From contig NZ_JABJWH010000020.1 in the NCBI RefSeq assembly GCF_015265435.1, forward strand, positions 1-64,000: 64,000 bases of DNA, given 5' to 3'. Under the pieces are notes generated by a model. The model worked only from the letters and a program-made list of their open reading frames with translations. It was not told the DNA's origin and did not search any database. The position numbers were made by a program, and so were the translations under genes. Source of the stretch: Alloalcanivorax profundimaris (GTDB lineage Bacteria; Pseudomonadota; Gammaproteobacteria; Pseudomonadales; Alcanivoracaceae). Shown here in pieces: positions 51,838-60,690 of the stretch (positions are counted from its first letter, which is position 1; every line of letters starts with the position of its first letter).

Positions 51838-52665
51838 ATGAGCACCTACGCGATCGGCGATCTTCAGGGCTGCCTGGCCCCGTTCGATGCGCTGCTGGCG
51901 CGCATCGGCTTCAACCCGGACCGCGACCGGCTGCTGCTGGCCGGCGACCTGGTCAACCGTGGCCCGGACTCCCTGGGCGCCCTGCGCCGGGTCCATGAGC
52001 TGCGTGACAACGCCCAGGTGGTGCTCGGCAACCACGATCTGCATCTGCTGGCCGTGGCCCACGGCCACGCCCGCCTGAAGAACAAGGACACCCTGCAACC
52101 GATCCTGGACGCCCCGGACCGGGACACCCTGCTCGGCTGGCTGCAGCGCCAGCCCCTGCTGGTGGAAGCGCCGGCGTTCGACGCCGTGATGGCCCACGCC
52201 GGCCTGCCGCCGCTGTGGACCCTGGAGCAGGCCCGCCAGCGGGCCGCGGAGATGGCGGCGGTGCTCGCCGACCCGGCCAGCGCGGATACATTCTTCCAGG
52301 AAATGTATGGCAATGAACCCGCCGGTTGGCGCGACGACCTCACCGGCCCGACCCGCTGGCGGGTGATCACCAACTACTTCACCCGCATGCGCTTCGTCGA
52401 CCGCCAGGGCGACCTGGACCTGACCACCAAGGGCGAAGCGGACCAGCCGCCGGCGGGCTTCGTGCCCTGGTTCGAGCACCCGGACCGCCTGGAACGGGAG
52501 CGCCGCGTGCTGTTCGGCCACTGGGCGGCGCTGGAAGGCCACACCGGCGTGGCCGGTGTCGAGGCCCTCGATACCGGCTGCGTGTGGGGCGGAACCCTCA
52601 CCGCTCTGCGGCTGGACGACGGTACCCGTTTCCGCTGTGATTGCGACGCTGCCCTGATCCCCTGA
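51838..52665 (+). CDS. apaH: Symmetrical bis(5'-nucleosyl)-tetraphosphatase
   Basis: Cleaves Ap4A into two ADP and also removes Np4 caps from RNA. The 275-residue metallophosphatase has the metal-site motifs YAIGDLQGCLAPFDALL, LLLAGDLVNRGPDSLGALR, VVLGNHDLHLLAVAHG, MAHAGLPPLW and the final FGHWAALEG. It is last in the lptD-surA-pdxA-rsmA-apaG-apaH run and is followed by a hairpin at 52678. Confidence 0.96.
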   Translation: MSTYAIGDLQGCLAPFDALLARIGFNPDRDRLLLAGDLVNRGPDSLGALRRVHELRDNAQVVLGNHDLHLLAVAHGHARLKNKDTLQPILDAPDRDTLLGWLQRQPLLVEAPAFDAVMAHAGLPPLWTLEQARQRAAEMAAVLADPASADTFFQEMYGNEPAGWRDDLTGPTRWRVITNYFTRMRFVDRQGDLDLTTKGEADQPPAGFVPWFEHPDRLERERRVLFGHWAALEGHTGVAGVEALDTGCVWGGTLTALRLDDGTRFRCDCDAALIP

Positions 52666-52677
52666 ACGCCCCGAAAC

Positions 52678-52697
52678 ACCCGGCCCGGCGGCCGGGT
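52678..52697 (+). terminator. Hairpin after apaH
   Basis: ACCCGGCC and GGCCGGGT pair around CGGC, 13 bp after the apaH stop. Only TT and then CCCGCC follow, so it is a GC-rich hairpin with a weak T-run. It probably ends the lptD-apaH transcript. Confidence 0.6.
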
Positions 52698-52762
52698 TCC
52701 CGCCTCTCGACGTGTTGTTTACACCGTTTATCGGATAACTAAAAAACAGAATTTTTTTCAAC

Positions 52763-52816
52763 AAAAACGCGTTTTTTGGTTTTGACTTGGCGCTCGATTT
52801 AGCGCCATGCTAGACC
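52763..52816 (+). promoter_or_regulatory. AT-rich promoter region of prkA-yeaH-spoVR
   Basis: The 406-bp gap 52666-53071 is the longest gene-free stretch here. At 52700-52780 it turns sharply AT-rich and includes the palindrome AAAAACGCGTTTTT (52763-52776). TTGACT (52782-52787) is a candidate -35, with CATGCT (52806-52811) a weak -10 at 18 bp. Between them is the inverted repeat GGCGCT-CGATTT-AGCGCC (52789-52806), a likely operator. Downstream come a leader hairpin and a short ORF. Confidence 0.5.
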
Positions 52817-52836
52817 GAAGCTCGATCCCGTTATCA

Positions 52837-52859
52837 CGCCGGCGTCCCGAACGCCGGCG
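52837..52859 (+). promoter_or_regulatory. Strong leader hairpin before a ribosome site
   Basis: CGCCGGCGT pairs with ACGCCGGCG around CCCGA. The last base of the stem is the first G of GGGGAG (52859-52864), which is the ribosome site of the short ORF at 52872. The hairpin could block or expose that site in the prkA leader mRNA. Confidence 0.5.
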
Positions 52860-52871
52860 GGGAGCACCCCG

Positions 52872-53075
52872 ATGAATTACGCGCGGACCCAGGCCACCGC
52901 TTTTCACGCCGCCCCACGACGGCACGGGCCCGCTTTAATTCTTTCCGTCCCGTCGTTCCGACCCCGCCCACCGTCTTCACGCCCGACGTCACACCCGCGA
53001 AAAGTTGGAACGAAACTGGCATGGCACCCTTATCGCTTTCCCGATTTCGTATCGCCACGAGGGAGTAAGGCATGA
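52872..53075 (+). CDS. Possible leader ORF coupled to prkA
   Basis: A 67-codon ORF that begins MNYARTQATAFHAAPRRHG. In favour: GGGGAG lies seven bases upstream of its ATG, and its TGA overlaps the prkA ATG as ATGA, the coupling used all over this window. Against: its third codon positions are only about half G/C while real genes here are far higher, and its composition (Arg, Pro, His, Ser) looks like a chance translation. If real, it is more likely a regulatory leader than a working protein. Confidence 0.25.
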   Translation: MNYARTQATAFHAAPRRHGPALILSVPSFRPRPPSSRPTSHPRKVGTKLAWHPYRFPDFVSPRGSKA

Positions 53076-54994
53076 GTATTCTCCACCACTATCAGGCCCG
53101 CTTCGACGCCACCCAGGAAGACGAAATGTCCCTGGAGGATTACCTCGCTCTGTGCAAGAGCGACCCCGGCGTCTACGCCTCCGCCGCCGAGCGCATGTTG
53201 ATGGCGATCGGTGAACCGGAATTGGTGGATACCTCCAAGGATCCGCGCCTCTCCCGGATTTTTTCCAACAAAATGATCCGTCGCTACCCCGCCTTCAGCG
53301 AGTTCTACGGCCTGGAAGACGTGATCGAGAACATCGTCAGCTACTACCGCCACGCCGCCCAGGGGCTGGAGGAAAAGAAACAGATTCTGTATCTGCTCGG
53401 CCCGGTGGGCGGCGGCAAGTCGTCCCTGGCGGAAAAGCTCAAGGCGCTGATGCAGAAGGTGCCGTTTTACGCCATCAAGGATTCACCGGTGAACGAATCG
53501 CCGCTGTGCCTGTTCGACCCGGAGGAAGACGGCCCCATCCTGGAAGAGGAATACGGCATCCCCCGGCGCTACGTGAACAGCATCATGTCGCCCTGGGCGG
53601 TGAAACGGCTCAGGGAATACGGCGGCGACCTGAGCCGCTTCCGCGTGATCAAGCGCTATCCGTCGATCCTTGATCAGGTGGCGGTGGCCAAGACCGAACC
53701 CGGCGACGAAAACAACCAGGACATTTCCTCCCTGGTGGGCAAGGTGGACATTCGCAAACTGGAGGATTTCGCCCAGGAAGACCCGGACGCCTACGCCTTC
53801 TCCGGCGGGCTGTGCCGCGCCAACCAGGGGCTGCTGGAATTCGTGGAAATGTTCAAGGCGCCGATCAAGGTGCTGCACCCTCTTCTCACCGCCACCCAGG
53901 AGGGCAACTATAACGGCACCGAGCACATGGGCGCGATTCCCTTCGAGGGCATGGTGCTGGCGCACTCCAACGAATCGGAATGGCAGACCTTCAAGAACAA
54001 CAAGAACAACGAGGCCTTCATCGACCGGGTCTATATCGTCAAGGTGCCCTACTGCCTGCGCGTCACCGAGGAGCAGCTGATCTACGACAAGCTGCTGCGT
54101 AACTCCAGCCTGCGCGACGCCCATTGCGCGCCGGACACCCTGCACATGCTGGCGCAGTTCTCGGTGCTCACCCGGCTCAAGGAGCCGGAGAACTCCAGCA
54201 TCTATTCCAAGATGCGCGTTTACGACGGCGAGAACCTGAAAGACATCGATCCGCGCGCCAAGTCGATCCAGGAATACCGCGACATGGCCGGCGTCGACGA
54301 AGGCATGGACGGCCTGTCCACGCGCTTCGCCTTCAAGATTCTTTCCAAGGTGTTCAACTTCGACCACTCCGAGGTGGCCGCCAACCCGGTGCACCTGATG
54401 CATGTGCTCGAACAGCGCATTGAGCAGGAGCAGTTTCCGCAGGAAAAACAGGACCAGTACCGCCGCTTCATCAAGGAGTACCTGGTTCCCCACTACGTGG
54501 AATTCATTGGCAAGGAAATCCAGACCGCCTACCTGGAATCCTACTCCGAGTACGGCCAGAACATTTTCGACCGTTACGTGACCTACGCGGATTTCTGGAT
54601 TCAGGATCAGGAGTTCCGGGACCCGGACACCGGCGAGATTTTCGATCGCCAGTCCCTCAACGAGGAGCTGGAAAAAATCGAGAAACCGGCGGGCATTTCC
54701 AATCCCAAGGACTTCCGCAACGAGGTGGTCAACTTCGTGCTGCGCGCGCGGGCCAACAACCACGGCCGCAACCCCAGCTGGATGAGCTATCAGAAACTGC
54801 GCGACGTGATCGAGAAGAAGATGTTCTCCAACACCGAGGAACTGCTGCCGGTGATCTCCTTCAACCCCAAGGGCAGCGAGGACGACCGCCGCAAGCACGA
54901 CAACTTCGTCAAGCGCATGATGGACCGTGGTTACACCGAGAAGCAGGTGCGCCTGCTGTCCGAGTGGTACCTGCGCGTGCGCAAAGCCCAGTAA
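53072..54994 (+). CDS. prkA: PrkA/YeaG family serine kinase (AAA-type)
   Basis: A stress- and starvation-linked protein kinase related to E. coli YeaG and Bacillus PrkA. The 640-residue protein has an AAA-like ATPase core with the P-loop [16 protein letters not shown]. Family stretches are [20 protein letters not shown] and GALCRAN-like [20 protein letters not shown], followed by a C-terminal PrkA domain ([20 protein letters not shown]). The ATG at 53072 is preceded by GGGAGTAAGG. It leads the conserved set prkA-yeaH-spoVR, which in E. coli depends on general stress and nitrogen signals. An unusual palindromic repeat separates it from yeaH. Confidence 0.93.
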   Translation: MSILHHYQARFDATQEDEMSLEDYLALCKSDPGVYASAAERMLMAIGEPELVDTSKDPRLSRIFSNKMIRRYPAFSEFYGLEDVIENIVSYYRHAAQGLEEKKQILYLLGPVGGGKSSLAEKLKALMQKVPFYAIKDSPVNESPLCLFDPEEDGPILEEEYGIPRRYVNSIMSPWAVKRLREYGGDLSRFRVIKRYPSILDQVAVAKTEPGDENNQDISSLVGKVDIRKLEDFAQEDPDAYAFSGGLCRANQGLLEFVEMFKAPIKVLHPLLTATQEGNYNGTEHMGAIPFEGMVLAHSNESEWQTFKNNKNNEAFIDRVYIVKVPYCLRVTEEQLIYDKLLRNSSLRDAHCAPDTLHMLAQFSVLTRLKEPENSSIYSKMRVYDGENLKDIDPRAKSIQEYRDMAGVDEGMDGLSTRFAFKILSKVFNFDHSEVAANPVHLMHVLEQRIEQEQFPQEKQDQYRRFIKEYLVPHYVEFIGKEIQTAYLESYSEYGQNIFDRYVTYADFWIQDQEFRDPDTGEIFDRQSLNEELEKIEKPAGISNPKDFRNEVVNFVLRARANNHGRNPSWMSYQKLRDVIEKKMFSNTEELLPVISFNPKGSEDDRRKHDNFVKRMMDRGYTEKQVRLLSEWYLRVRKAQ

Positions 54995-55000
54995 AAGAGC

Positions 55001-55117
55001 AGTTGAAAGTTACAAGTTGCAAGTTGAAACGCGGGTCGGGCAGACGTCATCGGGGAACGCCCGCTCCGCGACCAAATCGGAGCCGCCTTTTCAACTTGAA
55101 ACTTTCAACTTGCAACT
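55001..55117. repeat. Heptamer-bordered palindromic element, copy D
   Basis: The left border 55001-55028 is four 7-bp units: AGTTGAA, AGTTACA, AGTTGCA, AGTTGAA. The right border 55090-55117 is four inverted units: TTCAACT, TGAAACT, TTCAACT, TGCAACT. The 61-bp centre is GC-rich. It fills the gap between prkA and yeaH and ends just before the yeaH ribosome site (CCGGAGGAAGCC). It has the same plan as 22667-22825 with different unit sequences. Confidence 0.8.
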
Positions 55118-55133
55118 GCTTCCGGAGGAAGCC

Positions 55134-56414
55134 ATGAGCTACATCATCGACCGGCGCCTGAACGGCAAGCACAAGAGCACGGTGAACCGGCAGCGCTTCC
55201 TGGACCGTTACCGGCGCCACATCCGCGAGGCGGTGAACGACGCCGTGGGCCGGCGCTCGATCCAGGACATGGAACAGGGCGAGCGCATCACCATCCCGCA
55301 GAAGGACCTGTCCGAGCCGATCTTCCACCACGGCAGCGGCGGCCGCCGCAACGTGGTGCACCCGGGCAACAAGGAATTCCAGCAAGGGGACCGCATCAAG
55401 AAACCCTCCGGCGGCGAGGGCGGTGGCGGCGGCCAGAAAGCCGGCGACAGCGGCGAAGGCGACGATGAATTCGCTTTCCAGATCGATCCCCGGGAATTCC
55501 TGAATTTTTTGTTCGAGGACCTGGAGCTGCCCAACTTGGTCAAGCGCCAGCTGGAAGGCACCCGCAGTTTCCATCTGCGCCACGGCGGCATCGTCAGCCA
55601 CGGCATTCCCACCAAGGTGAACATCGTGCGTTCCATGCGCCAGGCCTCCATGCGCCGGCGCGCCCTGTCCGCCGCCAGCCGCAAGCGGCTGCGCGCGCTC
55701 AAGGCGGAACACGAGGAACTGCTGCAACAGGACCAGTCCCCGCAACGCCGGGAACGGCTGGCGGAACTGGAGGAACAAATCGCCAGGCTGCAGCGGCGCC
55801 TGGAGCGCATCCCGTTCCTGGACGAGGTGGACCTGCGTTACAACCATCACGTCAAGGTGCCCCGCCCGGTGAGCCGGGCGGTGATGTTCTGCATCATGGA
55901 CGTGTCCGGTTCCATGAATCAGGACATGAAGGATCTCGCCAAGCGCTTCTTCCTGTTGCTTTATCTTTTCCTGCAGCGCAACTACGAGCACACCGAGGTG
56001 GTGTTCATCCGCCACCACACCAGCGCCAAGGAGGTCACCGAGGAGGAATTCTTCTACTCCCGGGAAACCGGCGGCACCATCGTCTCCAGCGCCCTCAAAC
56101 TGACCCTGGACATCATCAAGGAACGCTACCCGGTGGACGAGTGGAACCTGTACGGCGCCCAGGCCTCCGACGGCGACAACTGGAACGACGACTCCCCGGG
56201 CTGCGCCAGCCTGCTGGAGAATGAGCTGCTGCCACGCATGCAGCACTTCTCCTACGTGGAAGTGATGCCGCGCAGCCACCAGGCGCTGTGGGATCAGTAC
56301 CAGGGCGTCATGGAACGCAACGGCGACTTCTTTTCCATGGCGCAGATCGACGCACCGGGGGACATCTACCCGGTGTTCCGCCGGCTGTTCAAGAAGCGCA
56401 TGGAGGCGGCATGA
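55134..56414 (+). CDS. yeaH: YeaH/DUF444 family protein with VWA-like domain
   Basis: A 426-residue partner of the PrkA kinase, function unknown. The N-terminus [20 protein letters not shown] and the glycine-rich linker ([13 protein letters not shown]) are family features. A coiled-coil, charged region lies at about 180-225. The C-terminal von Willebrand A-like domain has the metal site [13 protein letters not shown]. The ATG at 55134 follows GGAGGAAG. Its TGA overlaps the spoVR ATG. E. coli yeaG and yeaH also stand together. Confidence 0.92.
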   Translation: MSYIIDRRLNGKHKSTVNRQRFLDRYRRHIREAVNDAVGRRSIQDMEQGERITIPQKDLSEPIFHHGSGGRRNVVHPGNKEFQQGDRIKKPSGGEGGGGGQKAGDSGEGDDEFAFQIDPREFLNFLFEDLELPNLVKRQLEGTRSFHLRHGGIVSHGIPTKVNIVRSMRQASMRRRALSAASRKRLRALKAEHEELLQQDQSPQRRERLAELEEQIARLQRRLERIPFLDEVDLRYNHHVKVPRPVSRAVMFCIMDVSGSMNQDMKDLAKRFFLLLYLFLQRNYEHTEVVFIRHHTSAKEVTEEEFFYSRETGGTIVSSALKLTLDIIKERYPVDEWNLYGAQASDGDNWNDDSPGCASLLENELLPRMQHFSYVEVMPRSHQALWDQYQGVMERNGDFFSMAQIDAPGDIYPVFRRLFKKRMEAA

Positions 56415-57922
56415 CCGTGACCGAAAGCAAACTGCTGTCCACCGGCTCCGACTGGGATTTCGAAACCCTGGACCGCTACGACCGCGCCATCGCCGAGCTG
56501 GCCCACGGCAAGTACGGCCTGGACACCTACCCCAATCAGATCGAGGTGATTTCCTCGGAACAGATGATGGACGCCTACTCCTCCGTGGGCATGCCGGTGG
56601 GCTACAACCACTGGTCCTTCGGCAAACAGTTCGTGGAGGTGGAAGGCCGCTACCGGCGCGGGCAGATGGGGCTGGCCTACGAAATCGTGATCAACTCCAA
56701 CCCCTGCATCGCCTACCTGATGGAAGAAAACACCATCACCATGCAGGCGCTGGTGATCGCCCACGCCAGCTACGGGCACAACTCCTTCTTCAAGGGCAAC
56801 TACCTGTTCAAGACCTGGACCGACGCCTCGGCGATCATCGACTACCTGGTGTTCGCCCGCCACTACATCGCCGAGTGCGAGCAGCGCCACGGCGTGGCCG
56901 CCGTGGAGGAAGTGCTGGATTCCTGCCACGCCCTGATGAACTACGGCGTGGACCGCTACAAGCGCCCCACGCCGATCTCCGCCATGGAGGAAAAGCGCCG
57001 CCAGCGCGAGCGCGAGGAGATCCTGCGCCAGCAGGTCTCGGAGCTGTGGAAGACCTTCCCGGACCTGCAGCCCGCCACCCAGCGCCGCGAACCCAATTTC
57101 CGCTATCCGGCGGAGCCCCAGGAAAACCTGCTCTACTTCCTGGAGAAGAACGCGCCCCTGCTGGAGCCCTGGCAGCGCGAGCTGATCCGCATCGTGCGCA
57201 AGATGGCCCAGTACTTCTATCCGCAGCGCCAGACCAAGGTGATGAACGAGGGCTGGGCCACCTTCTGGCATTACACCCTGCTCCATGACCTGTACGACAA
57301 TGGGCAGGTGGGCGACGGTTTCATGCTGGAGTTCCTGCAGAACCACAGCCAGGTCATCCATCAGCCACCGTTCGACTCGCCCTACTATTCCGGCATCAAC
57401 CCCTATGCCCTGGGCTTCGCCATGTTCACCGACATCCGGCGCATCTGCGAACAGCCCACCGAAGAGGACCGCCACTGGTTCCCGGACATCGCCGGCAGCG
57501 ACTGGCTCGCCACCCTCAAGTTCGCCATGGAGAGCTTCAAGGACGAAAGCTTCATCCAGCAGTTCCTGTCGCCCCGGCTGATTCGCGAGTTCAAGCTGTT
57601 CAGCCTGTTCGACGACAATGAGCGCGACTACATCGAAATCGACGCCATCCACGACGAGCGCGGCTACAAGGCGATCCGCAACAAGCTCTCCGAGCAGTAC
57701 AACCTGAGCATTCAGGAGCCCAACATCCAGGTCCATGACGCCGATGTGCGCGGCGACCGCTCGCTTACCCTGCAGCACATCCGCCAGCACCACCGGCCAC
57801 TGGACGAGGCCAGCAGCCGGGAAGTGCTGCGCCACCTCTACCGGCTGTGGGGCTTCGACGTGCATCTGGAAAGCGTGGACAACGGCACCGTGGTGGAGCG
57901 TCTGTCGATCCCGGACCTTTGA
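56411..57922 (+). CDS. spoVR: SpoVR/YcgB family protein
   Basis: A 503-residue conserved protein, named after a Bacillus spore cortex gene; in Gram-negative bacteria it accompanies prkA and yeaH. Recognisable stretches are [63 protein letters not shown] and [18 protein letters not shown]. The His/Glu-rich core suggests a metal-binding helical fold. The start overlaps the yeaH stop as ATGA. It closes the three-gene operon; an iron-regulated unit follows 82 bp on. Confidence 0.92.
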   Translation: MTVTESKLLSTGSDWDFETLDRYDRAIAELAHGKYGLDTYPNQIEVISSEQMMDAYSSVGMPVGYNHWSFGKQFVEVEGRYRRGQMGLAYEIVINSNPCIAYLMEENTITMQALVIAHASYGHNSFFKGNYLFKTWTDASAIIDYLVFARHYIAECEQRHGVAAVEEVLDSCHALMNYGVDRYKRPTPISAMEEKRRQREREEILRQQVSELWKTFPDLQPATQRREPNFRYPAEPQENLLYFLEKNAPLLEPWQRELIRIVRKMAQYFYPQRQTKVMNEGWATFWHYTLLHDLYDNGQVGDGFMLEFLQNHSQVIHQPPFDSPYYSGINPYALGFAMFTDIRRICEQPTEEDRHWFPDIAGSDWLATLKFAMESFKDESFIQQFLSPRLIREFKLFSLFDDNERDYIEIDAIHDERGYKAIRNKLSEQYNLSIQEPNIQVHDADVRGDRSLTLQHIRQHHRPLDEASSREVLRHLYRLWGFDVHLESVDNGTVVERLSIPDL

Positions 57923-57940
57923 TACGTCCGGTGCCTTGAT

Positions 57941-57955
57941 TGATAAATATTCTCA
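57941..57955 (+). promoter_or_regulatory. Fur box upstream of the iron ABC transporter
   Basis: TGATAAA-T-ATTCTCA matches the 7-1-7 Fur pattern TGATAAT-N-ATTATCA in 12 of 14 arm positions. The surrounding sequence (TTGATTGATAAATATTCTCA, then TTAATG) is AT-rich in a GC-rich region. It lies 50 bp upstream of the binding-protein start, the expected place for iron repression. Confidence 0.8.
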
Positions 57956-58004
57956 TTAATGCTTCTATCCGGGCCGTGTTGTTTACAGCCTGGAGAAGCT
58001 TTTT

Positions 58005-59027
58005 ATGCGCCGTTTTGGTCTGCTCGCGTCCGCTCTTTCCGCCGCCCTGGTGCTGGCCGGCTGCGGATCCCCCAAGGAAGAGGTGAACGTCTACTCCGCC
58101 CGCAAGGAAGCCCTGATCAAGCCACTGCTGGACCGCTATACCGAGCAGACCGGCGTCACCGTCAACCTGATCACCGGCAGCGCCGACGCCCTGGTGGAAC
58201 GCATGAAGGCGGAAGGCGAGCACAGCCCCGCCGACCTGCTGGTGACCGTGGACGCCGGCCGCCTGTACCGGGCCCAGCAGGAAGACCTGCTCGCCCCCAC
58301 CCGCAGCGACGAACTGGACCGCCAGGTGCCGCCCGCCCTGCGCGAGCCGGAGGGCCACTGGTTCGGCCTGTCCGTGCGCGGCCGGGTAATCGTTTATGCC
58401 CCGGACCGGGTGGACCCGGCCAACCTGTCCACCTACGAAGCCCTGGCCGACGAGCAATGGGCGGACCGCATCTGCATCCGCTCCTCGGACAACATCTACA
58501 ACCAGTCCCTGGTGGCCAGCCTGATCGCCCACGATGGCGAGGCGGCCACCCAGCAATGGGCCGAGGGCCTGGTGGCCAACATGGCCCGGGATCCGGTGGG
58601 CGGCGACCGCGACCAGATCAAGGCGGTGGCCGCCGGCGAATGCGACCTGGCGGTGGTGAACACCTACTACCTGGGCATGATGCAGGCCGCCGAGGACGCC
58701 GCCACCCGGGACATCGGCAACCGCATGGCGGTGTTCTGGCCCAACCAGGACGGCCGCGGCGCCCACGTGAACATTTCCGGCGCCGGCGTCGCCACCAACG
58801 CCCCCAACCCGGACAAGGCGGTGGAACTGCTGGAGTTCCTGGTCAGCGACGAGTCCCAGCAATGGTACGCGGAGACCAACCACGAATACCCGGTGCGCCC
58901 GGGCGTGCCGGTGAGCGAGCGCCTGCGATCCTGGGGCAAATTCAAGCAGGACGACCTGCCCCTGGTGAAACTCGGCGAGCTGAACGCCGAGGCGGTGAAG
59001 GTCATGGACCGGGCGGGCTGGAAATAA
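58005..59027 (+). CDS. Ferric iron ABC transporter substrate-binding protein (FbpA/FutA type)
   Basis: Captures ferric iron in the periplasm. The 340-residue precursor has a lipoprotein-like signal (ALSAALVLAGC, Cys at about residue 20). It starts the mature fold with EVNVYSARKEALIKPLLDRY. Likely iron-binding tyrosines are in the conserved VNTYYLGMMQ pair. WFGLSVRGRVIVYAPDRV and NHEYPVRPGVP are also typical of the family. A Fur box lies 50 bp upstream. The permease gene starts 4 bp after its stop, giving a three-gene iron import operon. Confidence 0.92.
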   Translation: MRRFGLLASALSAALVLAGCGSPKEEVNVYSARKEALIKPLLDRYTEQTGVTVNLITGSADALVERMKAEGEHSPADLLVTVDAGRLYRAQQEDLLAPTRSDELDRQVPPALREPEGHWFGLSVRGRVIVYAPDRVDPANLSTYEALADEQWADRICIRSSDNIYNQSLVASLIAHDGEAATQQWAEGLVANMARDPVGGDRDQIKAVAAGECDLAVVNTYYLGMMQAAEDAATRDIGNRMAVFWPNQDGRGAHVNISGAGVATNAPNPDKAVELLEFLVSDESQQWYAETNHEYPVRPGVPVSERLRSWGKFKQDDLPLVKLGELNAEAVKVMDRAGWK

Positions 59028-59031
59028 CCCC

Positions 59032-60690
59032 TTGCCTCCCGGCTTCCCCGGGCGCGTGCGCGTCCGCTCCTGGCTGCTGCTGAGCCTGGCGCTGGCGCTG
59101 GCCGCGCCGGTGCTGGTGGTGGCCGGCAGCTGGCTGGCCGGCGCGTCCCCCAACTGGGCCCACCTGCGCGCCACCGTCCTGCCGGACTACGCGCGGCTGT
59201 CGCTGCTGCTGGCCGCCGGCACCGGCCTGGGCACCCTGGTGATCGGCGTGGGCGCCGCCTGGGCGGTGGCGCGTCTGCGCTTTCCCGGCCACGGTGTGCT
59301 GGAATGGGCCCTGCTGCTGCCCCTGGCCTGCCCCGCCTACCTGATCGCCTACACCTGGACCGGCCTGCTGGCCAGCGAGGGCGCCCTGCAGCAGGCGCTG
59401 GCCGTGTCGTTGCCGGACATCCGCGGCCCCGCCGGCGCGGTGGCCATGTTCACCCTGGTGCTCTACCCCTATGTGTACCTGATGGCGCGGGCCGCCTTCG
59501 TCGGCCAGTCCGCGCTGGCCCAGGAAGTGGCGCGCACCCTGGGCGCCGGCCCCTGGCGGCGCTTCTTCCGGGTCGCCCTGCCCCTGGCCCGTCCCGCCAT
59601 CGTCGCCGGCCTGGCGCTGGTGCTGATGGAAACCCTGGCCGACTACGGCACCGTGGCCTACTTCGGCGTGCCCACCCTGAGCACCGGCATCTACCGCACC
59701 TGGTTCGGCCTGGGCGACCGCCTGGCGGCGGCGCAGCTGGCCGGCGTGCTGCTGGTGGCCATGGTCGCGCTGCTGTGGGTGGAACGCCGCGCCCGCCAGC
59801 AACGCCGCATCGCCGGGGCGGACGGCCCGCCGGCGCCGCCCCGGGTGCTCACCCGGGCCCGGGGCCTGCCCCTGGCGGCGCTGCTGTGGCTGCCGGTGGT
59901 GTTCGGCTTCCTGCTGCCGGCGCTGCAACTGGCGGCCTGGAGCCTGCCGCGCTGGCGCGGCCTGCTGGCGCCGGACTTCCTGCGCCTGCTCGGCACCAGC
60001 CTGCTGATCGCCGGCTGCACCGCGGCGGCGGCCACCGCCCTGGGCCTGCTGCTGGTGTGGGCCCGGCGCCTGCACGCCGACCGCCCGCGCCGGCTGGCGG
60101 CGCGCCTGGCCGGATTCGGCTACGCGGTGCCGGGCACCGTGCTGGCGGTGGGCGTGGTGATCGTGCTGGCCAGCGTGGACCGGGGGCTCAACGGACTGCT
60201 CGCCGGCCTGGGGCTGCCCCGGCCCGGGCTGCTGTTCTCCGGCACCCTGTTCGCGGTGATCTTCGCCTGCACGGTGCGCTTCCTGACCATCCCGGTGCAG
60301 GGGCTGGACGCCGGCCTGCAGGCACTGTCACCCAACCTGGACAGCGCCGCCCGCTCCCTGGGCCGGCGCCCGCCGGGCCTGCTCCGCCACGTGCACCTGC
60401 CACTGCTGCGCGTGCCCCTGGCCACCAGCGCCCTGCTGGTGTTCGTGGACACCCTCAAGGAACTGCCGGCTGCGCTGGTGCTCAGACCTTTCAACACCAA
60501 CACCCTGGCGGTGCGCGCGTTCGAACTGGCCTCCGACGAACGGCTGGCGGACGCCGCCCTGCCGGCGCTGGCGATTCTGCTCGCCGGGGTGGTGCCGGTA
60601 TTGTTGCTGACCCGTTCCATGCGCCCCGCCGGCCAGGCCACGCCGGTGGACGCCCGCTCGCCCGTGGAGAGCCATGCTGACCCTCGATGA
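59032..60690 (+). CDS. Ferric iron ABC transporter permease (FbpB type)
   Basis: A fused double-length permease of 552 residues with about twelve helices. Two copies of the EAA-type loop contact the ATPase: AQEVARTLGAGPWRRFFRVA in the first half and LDSAARSLGRRPPGLLRHVH in the second. ETLADYGTVAYFGVPTLSTG is typical of the FbpB/SfuB subgroup. The start is uncertain: TTG at 59032 is 4 bp after the previous stop but has no clear ribosome site, and a GTG at 59056 is possible. Translation is probably coupled to the upstream gene. Confidence 0.9.
   Translation: MPPGFPGRVRVRSWLLLSLALALAAPVLVVAGSWLAGASPNWAHLRATVLPDYARLSLLLAAGTGLGTLVIGVGAAWAVARLRFPGHGVLEWALLLPLACPAYLIAYTWTGLLASEGALQQALAVSLPDIRGPAGAVAMFTLVLYPYVYLMARAAFVGQSALAQEVARTLGAGPWRRFFRVALPLARPAIVAGLALVLMETLADYGTVAYFGVPTLSTGIYRTWFGLGDRLAAAQLAGVLLVAMVALLWVERRARQQRRIAGADGPPAPPRVLTRARGLPLAALLWLPVVFGFLLPALQLAAWSLPRWRGLLAPDFLRLLGTSLLIAGCTAAAATALGLLLVWARRLHADRPRRLAARLAGFGYAVPGTVLAVGVVIVLASVDRGLNGLLAGLGLPRPGLLFSGTLFAVIFACTVRFLTIPVQGLDAGLQALSPNLDSAARSLGRRPPGLLRHVHLPLLRVPLATSALLVFVDTLKELPAALVLRPFNTNTLAVRAFELASDERLADAALPALAILLAGVVPVLLLTRSMRPAGQATPVDARSPVESHADPR

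Noticed and set aside
52788-52803. A sigma-54-like sequence TTGGCGCTCGATTTAGC upstream of prkA
   Set aside because: The GG and GC dinucleotides are one base too far apart for a -24/-12 promoter, and the match is better explained by the inverted repeat GGCGCT/AGCGCC.
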